DNA of 64,000 nt, taken from the NCBI GenBank assembly GCA_013115135.1, contig JABANP010000015.1, positions 124,001 to 188,000 of the forward strand, read 5' to 3'. This document shows positions 56,101-64,000 of the stretch, one piece after another (the stretch's first letter is position 1; the number at the start of each line of letters is the position of its first letter). The notes below the pieces were generated by a model that saw only the letters and a list, made by a program, of their open reading frames with translations, searched no databases and was not told the origin of the DNA. The stretch comes from Perkinsus olseni. Its lineage: Eukaryota; Perkinsozoa; Perkinsida; Perkinsidae. A program made the position numbers and the translations under genes.

Positions 56101-56173
56101 GAGTAGATTACAGACCCAAATCGAGAGGCAGAATGCCAAGGCCAAGAAAATGTACAAAAAGATGTTCGCGTAA
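53119..56173 (+). CDS. Hsp110-like ATPase fused to an immunophilin-type TPR domain
   Basis: ATG 53119, stop TAA 56171-56173, about a dozen short introns. A Ser-rich leader precedes a divergent Hsp70/Hsp110 nucleotide-binding domain with phosphate 1 (VGIDFGTRTSVVAS), phosphate 2 (VLFVDVGYSHATATVVSY) and adenosine (VELVGGGSRIPCVREAI) motifs. After CVAAGAAAV the sequence passes within about 35 residues to the Hsp110 lid (AKNAFETYIYTVRDWMNGD, then EELWFEDGQ). The beta-sandwich substrate domain is therefore missing. A charged helix then leads into a TPR domain like that of FKBP4/5 (MPASERLRMAAKK, EEGNVVFKAGNLQDAVSR, LNTAQCYIKM, YRLAFALDHLGKFDEG, ending KKMYKKMFA). Two apparent one-base frame changes lie in the TPR part, near 55460 and 55755. 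Hsp110 exchanges nucleotide on Hsp70, and TPR domains bind the EEVD tails of Hsp70/Hsp90. Confidence 0.82.
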
Positions 56174-56374
56174 ACGAACAGGTTCCGCCGACCGCATAAA
56201 TAAATACCCCTTTTAACTCACTGTCACGTTTCGGTATGAAATTACTGTTGAGTTCAGTAGCAACACTAGAACACAAGAACTGGGGGGAATATCATATAAG
56301 GGGGTGAAGTGGTATGTTAATGAAAATGTAACAATATCAACTTAGAGCAAAAATGCAGAAGAGTAAGTATATCA

Positions 56375-59300
56375 CTAAGAAAGGCCGAACCCAGCCTTGG
56401 CGTGAATGGCTGTCAAAAGCTTCTTGTGGAGCTTGTCCACATCACCACCACAGTCGGGCAACTTGAGCAAGTTAACGCAAGTGCTGGCAGTTGGTAAACG
56501 ATCTGGATCATCAACCCTAGCTACAGCGAAGAGGGGAGATAATGTCTTAAAACCAAGTAGAGGAGGCCTCGAGTTGCTCGTCACGAACTGGAGTAATGCA
56601 TCTCGGTCGGCATCAGTGAAGAGGTCCTTCACGATGTGCCAAAAGGCTCTGATGGTGGGGTGCTCGGCAAAGTAGCCGTTGGAGTACTCCGTGTGCCGCT
56701 GGAGATCATCAACATCAAAACCGCGTCGCTCCTCTCCCGAGACCAGCATGTTCAATTCTTCGGGACAGAAGAGCTGAAGAAGGAAATTACAACGAGAAGT
56801 CAACTACGAGGGAAGTAGCGCTACCTGTAACCACTGCACAGGGATGATGTCGCCAATGCCCTCGACGAACGCTGCCGTCTGTTGCTCGATTTGGGAGCAT
56901 GTTTTGAACTTGGTCATCAACAACAAGTAGAGCATTCGATTGTCAGCAGTGACCGGAATCTGACGAAGCGGCGAAAATGACGCCCAACGGGCCTCCACGA
57001 GCAACAGCTACCGTGCTCCCGCCGGGTACGAGCTCCACGTCCCGGCCTCCGGCCGTCACTGTGAAATTGAGGGATAGCGCTGCAACCTCCTCTGCCGAGC
57101 AATGGCGCAAATACATGAGACTTCGACAGACCTGCAGAGGAAGCTTCTGGGCCTCAGGGAGCGTTTGGTGGCGGCCTTACCTCCTTGTCGATGGTAGCAA
57201 CCTCGTCAATAGAGAATTGTAATCCTAATATCCGATTGAGGAAGACAATCGAGAATCGGGTATCGAGCAGAACCTGATGAGGGGACCTTAGAAGGCCGAC
57301 TCAGATAGATGGCTGAGGACCGACCAGCTCGTAGATGGCTTTGCCTACTGCCCGCCCAATGTTGCGGATCTGGTTCAGCTCTTCCACTGTGGGAGTGGCG
57401 TTGGGTATCGGATAGACGCCTGCCGAAGGAAACCCTCATCCGAGGAAGAGGAAACAACAGCAGCAGCAGCTCACCGCCCCGCTCATCAACGGCGAAGAAC
57501 TTCCCGAATGCTTCTGTCGTCCAGAGATTGAGGAACTCCTTGAAAAGGCCACCACCGTCGATGCCGGGCTCCATGGTCCCTGGAGACGGGAAATTGCGAC
57601 CAGCAGTCGATGAGTGGACGTTATCTCACCAGTTTCATCGATCCACTCCACACGCCATCGAGCATGGCTCGATCCCGAGGAGGACAGATTCTCCATCATT
57701 TTCATACCGTCCTTCAACAGCAGCTCAGGATCTGAAGACGATCCTCGGTGAAGCAGCAGGAGGTAAGGGGAGGTTTCGGTGATCACCTCTGTGGACTGTC
57801 TGCAGCGTCTCGTTGCGGCGCGACCTCATCATGAACATGAGGTCGGCATTCCGCCGTTCACCACCGCTATGGTCGTTGAGTAGGACGGTGTGGAAGAGCG
57901 CCACCCGATCCTTGAAGGCCACCTGAGAGGCAGACGGCCGTCGAGGACAACTCCCGCGAGTAGGAGAAGGGTGCCTTACAGAGTGAGGGAGCTCAGCAAG
58001 CACTGCACTAAGCTGTCGTTGCTCAGCCTCGTGCCCTCGAGTCCGGCCGTTCGACTTGGGCGTGAAAAAGTAGTGGACAGTAGTAGTCTCGGGCTGGGCA
58101 TCCCCAACAGAGGGCCTGAGAACCCTCCTGAGAGTATCACCCCTTCAATGCCCTGTATCAAGCCTACCCAGCCTGAGGCTCAGAGTCGCCCTCATCTTCC
58201 TCCATGTAGTCGACCTCGTCCATGTCCACATCACCAGGCTCGTCCACAGCTAAGTCCGCCAACTTCACATCGGCAGCGGCTCGCAGGAGCGGCCGTGACG
58301 AACGAACCACCCAGTAATCCGCCGAGTCCAGACCGAGAGTCGACCTAAGAGACGCTGCAACACTGCATGACGGAGCGACGAGGGAGGCCGCACCTCCGTC
58401 CATGCAGGGAACGGCAAATTCCACAGATCCCTCCGACGATGCTCTGGATGTTAGACCGGCACCCAGGCTGAGCCGTCGCCATGAGAAGCTTGAAAGCCAC
58501 CAGATTCAACACCGGGATAGCCGACCTCAGAGTCTGAACACGGCGGATGGCTGAGGTCCAACTAGGAGACATCGAAGTGGTGGAGTCCGGCAACCCACCT
58601 CAGGATCCACAGGGTTCCGCTCAGTACTACGCAGATCATCAGCATCCATCACCTGCAATGCTGTACCGTAGAGTGTGGCTGATGCATTCAGGCCAACATA
58701 AACACTCTCGTCGCCAGAGAGGACCTGACCGAGAGAAGACGGTGGCTGCACAATGGGTGACAGATAATTCTACCTTATCCACGCAGGACTGCGCCAGTGC
58801 TTCTTTAGCGTTGTCCGTGCCAGTGGTAGGGACTAGGTACGGCTCTACAAACCGGCGTACGATGACATGATGGATCCTCGGGATGGAGGCTAGTAACTAC
58901 CATGACGACGAAGAGGATGATGAAGGGAAGGCGGTCAGCAGTCCTATTACCACTCTGGTGTCGTTGCCGAGGACCACAGAGCCTTGGCTGCTGCCGAAGT
59001 AAAGGCCCAGAAGGGCCCAGATGGCCTCGTCATCACCTTGCCGAGCCAAGGCCTTCATGACGTGTGGGGAGAGCAGTACGTCTTTGGAGCTGCCTCGGTC
59101 CGACCGGGAGCCCCACCACACAGCTCGAACCACAGCGCTCGATATACCACTCGTCGCCGAGTCCTCAATCCATCGGCATAGATTCCGGGACAGGTACGGA
59201 ACCCCGCTGGAGGCCGCGTCCGGGAAGCAGCGCGATAAGGTGCCCTCCACGTCGGGATAAACTTCCTCCAGGAACCGTACAGCTATACTGGTGATGTCCT

Positions 59301-60362
59301 GAGGCAGAATTTCATAGTGGAAGATGCCGGACGAAGCCTTACACCAAACTCGGGCTGCTCATCATCCCGGTCCGCCGTTGACCCCTGGGCTAGAGTAGCC
59401 AGAGCCAGCACTCCTGCCAGCTTGGGGTTACGGAAGAGCTTCATCGACCGTGATGGATTGGCCCACACGCCTTGAGCAAGATTGTTCACCCTGGTCGGGG
59501 TGGCCACTGCCTTTGCTGTCTGATCCTCGGGAAGAATCAACGCTAGGTCGAATCCCGTCAACGGATCGAGATCCAAGAGGAGCGATAGAAGACGTGGTAA
59601 CTGACAACAGACGCCACAAAGTATAACGACCTGCAGGAGAGATGTCGAGGCCGCACCAGATTCCGCTGGTAGCAATCTAGGAAGGCCCGCCCGCCATCAT
59701 CAGACGAGCTCACAGAAAGCTGATAGTGATGGATGACCAACTCGGCCGTCTCCACAGCTATTCGCCGGTCCTCTGCTCGGTCTGATCGTACCTGGGATAT
59801 TCGCGATTTCGGAAAAGTTTGGTATGAACACGTGGACATCGTGCCGGCCTACCGCATGGGCGAAGAGCAGCCGCTGAACTTGGCCAGGAAGCGCTTTCCC
59901 GAGGAACTTTCCGAGTATGGACCCTTCGAGGCCGAGGGACTTGATTGCCTGGAGAAGGGGGAATTTCGTGGCGCAGCGGTAATAACCCCTTAAGGCAATG
60001 CAGAGTGTGTCATCGCCAGTAGCAACCCACCTTGTTCAAGTCACCGTTGCGCTTGTCCACAGTAATCCGCATATCGCGTGCTACTCGGCAGGCCTCCCTC
60101 CGACCGCGATAGACACGCTGGATGAGGCCTGCTGCCGCTGTCCGCCTACGGTTCTGCTCTCGCCTAAGAACGAGACGATCATGCTAGAGAGTACTGGCAG
60201 AGGAATCGGTGTAGGAGTGGTATCCAAGGTTGATGCATGATGGTAGTAGATGAAGTACCTCTGTCTCTCAACTCGCTGCTGCTGGAGGAACCGAGCCTTG
60301 GTCATCGCCGATGACCGACCTGCCAGATTAACACCGCCGCCGTGCTCGAGGCCATTCCACAT
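56375..60362 (-). CDS. HECT E3 ubiquitin ligase, UBE3C/Hul5-like
   Basis: Minus-strand multi-exon gene from ATG at 60360-60362 to a stop at 56375-56377. The N-terminus (GGVNLAGRSSAMTKARFLQQQRVER) is the type that opens UBE3B/UBE3C proteins. A long, divergent helical region follows. The HECT domain starts with VAFKDRVALFHTVLLNDH and RSRRNETLQT, continues with the N-lobe segment EPGIDGGGLFKEFLNLWTTEAF, and ends with the C-lobe: FCPEELNMLVSG, DDLQRHTEYSNGY, FWHIVKDL, LLQFVTSNSRPPLLGF, then DDPDRLPTASTCVNLLKLP with the catalytic Cys in STCVN, and a GFGLS terminus. UBE3C/Hul5 extends ubiquitin chains at the proteasome. UBE3B is an alternative. Confidence 0.88.
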
Positions 60363-61043
60363 GATGAAAGGTTAGATTCAAAATAGAGTATCTACAACAT
60401 CCAGAATGACAGCTAATCGATGCTGTAACCTGACACCAAAGGATTCCGAGCTTTCCACCAGGAGGATACGCTTGTCGACAAGAAACTGTGATGAGCACTT
60501 GAAGCATCTCAGCCTCCCCCTCTCATTTTCCTGTTCGGAGATGGATCAGGTTACAGCAGCTGAGATTTTCTCACAACGGCTGTGGTAAGGGAATGGAAAA
60601 GCCTTCCGTCATGCGGCAGATCTGTGCAACCGTGCGCTCGGACACTAGTAGTGCCTTCAAGGTGGTGAAAAGAAGTTGAAAACAGGGCATGTGGAGACCG
60701 ATGGGTTACAGCATAACAGATTTTGTGGGAGGGGCAGTGACGATGGAGTGCTTCCCGAGTATCTTAGCGTATCATAGGTCGAAGCGTGGCATCTACAACT
60801 TCATCTCCTCAACACGACAACGATGATCGAGAGAGACACAAGTGAAACAGAGCAGATGGGAGGAGTTCAACGCGATGATTCGAATGGTGATAGTATTAGC
60901 GAGCAACTGCTATAGTTGGAGACGGCGGTACATGAACTGCTACGAAAATCTTTGCTCGACCAGCGCCGCGAGTAGAGGAAAATCAGCAAGTTCCGCCCAG
61001 CAACAGAACAGGACGGCAGACGGATTCCAATCAATTAGTGAAC
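60363..61043. other. Region without recognised gene
   Basis: Intergenic between two minus-strand genes. Short frames have no similarity that I can see; no tRNA or repeat. Confidence 0.35.
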
Positions 61044-62442
61044 TCAAGCGGATCCTTCCTCGGCGCCGCTAAAGGCATCCTCGTCACTGTAGAAGAGGCT
61101 TGGATCCGCGAACTCGCCGTATCCCGGAGCAGGCCTCCTGCGAATAAATACCAAGAGTTCGGCAAAGTTTGGTATGAGACCGCCATTACTACCACAGCAC
61201 TCTTCCATGTTCTTTGAGGACATAGCCCATCCAATCCTTATCATCTACAAAATTCCAAGTAGGATCGCTATCACGCCAGTCTGTAGGTGCCACGACCGTC
61301 TCCGAAGGGGCAGCAGCACCGGCAAGCAGCTTAGCTATTCTATGAGGGTCGGCTCCTCTGAGCTGCTGTTCAAAAGCTGACAAGTGGCAACAGTGATGAC
61401 CCAGTCGAATGTTTAGTCCAGTTACTACCTGTCTTGGCCGGTTGGACCAGTGCACACCAGTTAGTACCGCTGGCAGCGTATTTCTCCGCCAGAGCTCTCT
61501 TCGTAGGAGTTTTCAAAACACTGCAAAATGATGGGAGAATTCGCCGCCCCCTACAAACGCTATTAATATTACATAACAGCAAGCTGGTCCTCCTCCTTAG
61601 ATAGGTAGTCACCGAGAGGATCTCCTTGATCCAATCTGACCATCTTCGGCCCTGGCCTGTGGTTCCATGTTATCTGGCGTGCCCGGCGTTATGGTAATCG
61701 ATTCAATCCGAGCTGGAATGACGCAGAGTACGGCCCAGAACATCTGCGACCAATCCGAGGTGCTCATGGCCAGCCTTGCCAGTTTGTTGTCCCACAAAGA
61801 ATGCATGATTTTAGTGAATTTGAAGTCCCAGGGCGGATACACCTCATCGCAGTCGCCGCTCTTGAACCAGTCCCAAGCCTCGTCTTGGGTAGGGAAGGGC
61901 GGACTAAGGCCCCGCGGGGTGATCTGGCTGATGGCCTCCCTGACTCCGTCCAGGGGGGTGTAGCCAAAACCTTCAAAAATTACTTTCAGTGCCTGGTCGT
62001 TCTCCCAGCGGAAGCGTATCACAAGATTGCGAGCCAATCGGAACAGGATGGGGACTCTGGATCGTGTTGCCACCTCGCCAGACAGTCCAGTGAGGCTCCT
62101 TAGGACCACAGATAAGTCCAGTTCACCGGCAGTAACATCCTCTACTAGGCCGAGATTGTACAGGGGACAGATCAACCCTAGCACTATGTCCTCCGCTCCG
62201 TCGGCCAGACTCGCGTCTCGCCCTCTTGCCCGTATCCGATTGAACAAGCGGAAGACCTTCCCTCTAGTAGGGCCGACCAGCATTCGGTAGTGCTCGGATT
62301 CTATGTCGTGGACCACTATAGCGTTCACATTATCACCGGTCGCCTCGTCGGCTGCGATGCTGCTGTAGAAGTACCCGGGGAAACTGGGGCCGTTACTGGA
62401 GCTGCTGCAGTAGCTGTCTTGGGATTCAAGCGAGCCCGTCAT
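61044..62442 (-). CDS. Unidentified multi-exon protein
   Basis: The first exon (61609-62442 at most; the ATG at 62440-62442 is a good start) encodes about 250 residues of mixed, mostly helical protein. It begins with a Ser-rich leader, then IVVHDIESEHYRMLVGPTRGKVFRLF, a Leu-rich helical middle (VVLRSLTGLSGEVATRSRVPILFRLARNL) and DEAWDWFKSGDCDEVYPPW. Further exons near 61200-61450 add WNFVDDKDWMGYVLKEH, and the last exon ends with an acidic DEDAFSGAEEGSA before TGA at 61044-61046. No domain is recognised, nor a membrane segment. The GT-AG borders and acidic end support a real gene. Confidence 0.55.
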
Positions 62443-62605
62443 ACAAGATAAAAAATTGAGGTGTTTTGTAGGTGGTTATGACAGGGGCTGCGAAGGCGAT
62501 TATGTGCTGCGTGAAAAATTCCGAAAAGGTATCGTTTTACCACGAACGTTTTGCGCTCTGCCATTCCAGCGCACTTTGCGAACAACTCAGTGAAGAAATT
62601 TCTCA

Positions 62606-63884
62606 ATGGACGCTCACACCTTCGATGTCGCCCTGAAGTTCTGCGGAGGGCAGGGGTCCACTCTGAGCCCACAGGAAATCCTCACCATCAGGGCTGGGCT
62701 CGACCAGTTGAAATGCGACGCTAAATTTGACAAGGTCGGAGCTGCTGTTGTCCCCGTGGTCCCAAGCACCTCCCTTTCTCCTCTCTCTAGGTATACTTCT
62801 GGGGGCGCATAGCAGGCATCAAAGGCAGCTACTACATCGCTTATGGGCTGAGGTCGTGCTCGGATGCCCTCCCTAAGAAGGAGTTCTATTTCAGCACTTC
62901 TACTGCCTCTGGTAGAGCCAAGCTGGTTGCGTAGTAGACCTATATTGGGTGTTCTCAGATTTCGTAGAACTGCCAGAGCTGGTGGAGTCCGAGGAGGACA
63001 TTGTCAAGTCGCTGGTGGACCAGACCCAACCCTTCATAGGTGTCCCATCGAAGTAGTAATGGTAGTTGCTGGATCGGCGACTTTCCTGTTGGTAGCAGCC
63101 GCAGTAGTTCTATTCTTGCCGGGTGAACCGTACTCAGAACGTCTACACTTGCCAGGCTCGTCGCCACTGAGAAACTACCTAAGGGAGCTGAAGACGAGGA
63201 GAAGGAGAACGCCCCCACCCCATTGAAAGTACCGTCCCTCGTTACTGGCCCTACCCGACCTCTCTCCACAAGGTTACTGACCTACAGCGTTTGGCCCTAG
63301 CTGTGCCGCATATCGACGCTGAGACGTCGGTGGTACCAGCTGGAGCCCACTGTGTTAGCGACTCCTTTAAAGTAAAGGAGAGCGTCGCCTTCAGAGGTAA
63401 TTAATCCTCAGTGGGCACACCTGATGGCAGCGCCTGTCGGTTCATTGTCGGTCCTTCGATCCAGGATTGAGCTTCGTGGATGCGGGCTCGATCGCCTCCT
63501 TCCGTCACTTCCGTCCCTCCTCCGATGCATCTGCCCTCCGCGCCTTGGTAGTATAAGATTGGTAGCGGAGCGGAGCATTCGACAGGTCTCTTCGCAGGTC
63601 TCGGATGATGCTGCGTTCATGACATCGTCCAACTTCCTGGATACTCTGGAAGAGGATTTCCCCAAGGGCTCAGCGTGGGTGCTACGACCCAATGTCCAGC
63701 CGCTGCAGGTGGGGCAATCACCACCGTATCACCGTCGTCTACCCTCTGGCCTTAGGGTGCGACCTTGCTGAGGAGCCTGGTATGGCCTGGTTACACGGCC
63801 TTCCACGTACCTGCCACGACCCTGTATGGAGGTGTCTACTTAGGTGACGGCCTGAGAAATTCGGACCTGCCCTTCATGCTCTAG
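62606..63884 (+). CDS. RSPH9: Radial spoke head protein 9
   Basis: ATG 62606, TAG 63882-63884, six or so exons. The reading follows RSPH9 throughout: MDAHTFDVALKF, GQGSTLSPQE, VYFWGRIAGIKGSYYIAYGL, a middle region around VTDLQRLALAVPHIDAE, FRGLSFVDAGSIASFRHFR, SNFLDTLEEDFPKGSAW, LLRSLVWPGYTAFH, and the invariant end GLRNSDLPFML. RSPH9 is a component of the spoke head that links the central pair to the outer doublets and regulates dynein. Its presence shows that this organism builds 9+2 motile flagella. Length is close to the human protein (276 residues). Confidence 0.95.
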
Positions 63885-64000
63885 TCTGCTGCATGGTCCC
63901 AGTGGTGAGGTGTAAGGCAAGCCCGCTTGGAGTTGCGTTTCGGGAGGGTGGTTGGCGTCCGACGATCTGTGTAGGTTTGCTCTTTCTGCTGCTCCGGCTG
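63885..64000. other. 3' flank of RSPH9
   Basis: No further gene is visible before the window ends. Confidence 0.4.

Overview
This is nuclear DNA of a flagellated unicellular eukaryote. Most genes carry many short GT-AG introns (about 42-80 nt), the base composition is balanced, and several genes belong to motile flagella: a Kintoun-type dynein assembly factor, a tubulin glutamylase-like TTLL protein and radial-spoke protein RSPH9. Gene style, intron size and the retroelement and tRNA content fit a perkinsid alveolate such as Perkinsus. That assignment is an inference, not something the sequence proves.

Layout. 1-5117 (+): the 3' end of an ALIX/BRO1-like ESCRT adaptor gene, then DNAAF2/Kintoun, then Rab2. 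5631-31222: a tandem array of 1332-bp units, ten nearly complete and an eleventh cut by a 10-N gap. Each unit holds tRNA-Val(CAC) on the minus strand, tRNA-Leu(UAA) on the plus strand, tRNA-Val(AAC) on the minus strand and a tRNA-like relic. Unit 2 is split by a 12-kb LTR retrotransposon (8235-20268, minus strand, 230-bp LTRs, 5-bp target duplication). That element carries two further insertions in its pol gene: a second LTR retrotransposon (11371-17745, 338-bp LTRs, 4-bp duplication) and an 894-bp foldback-like DNA element (10392-11285) with terminal inverted repeats, arms of 15-bp direct repeats and a 9-bp target duplication. The order is therefore tRNA array, LTR element, two independent nested insertions.

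31233-43135 (mostly minus): a coiled-coil protein gene, a poorly resolved multi-exon region, an intronless 351-aa orphan, a membrane RING protein, a UBA/UIM/UBX protein and an intronless SLC35-type transporter. 43291-49606 (minus): BUB3 and a multi-KH RNA-binding protein with a Trp-rich tail. 49803-56173 (+): TTLL, then an unusual chaperone gene joining a compact Hsp110-type ATPase and lid to an immunophilin-type TPR domain, apparently without the beta substrate-binding domain. 56375-62442 (minus): a UBE3C/Hul5-like HECT ligase and an unidentified gene. 62606-63884 (+): RSPH9.

The single-copy genes cover flagellar assembly and tubulin modification (DNAAF2, TTLL, RSPH9), membrane traffic (ALIX-like, Rab2, SLC35), ubiquitin and protein quality control (RING, UBX, HECT, Hsp110-TPR) and the spindle checkpoint (BUB3). 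Nothing indicates operon-like coupling. Exon boundaries were placed by eye from splice consensus and family similarity and should be treated as approximate.
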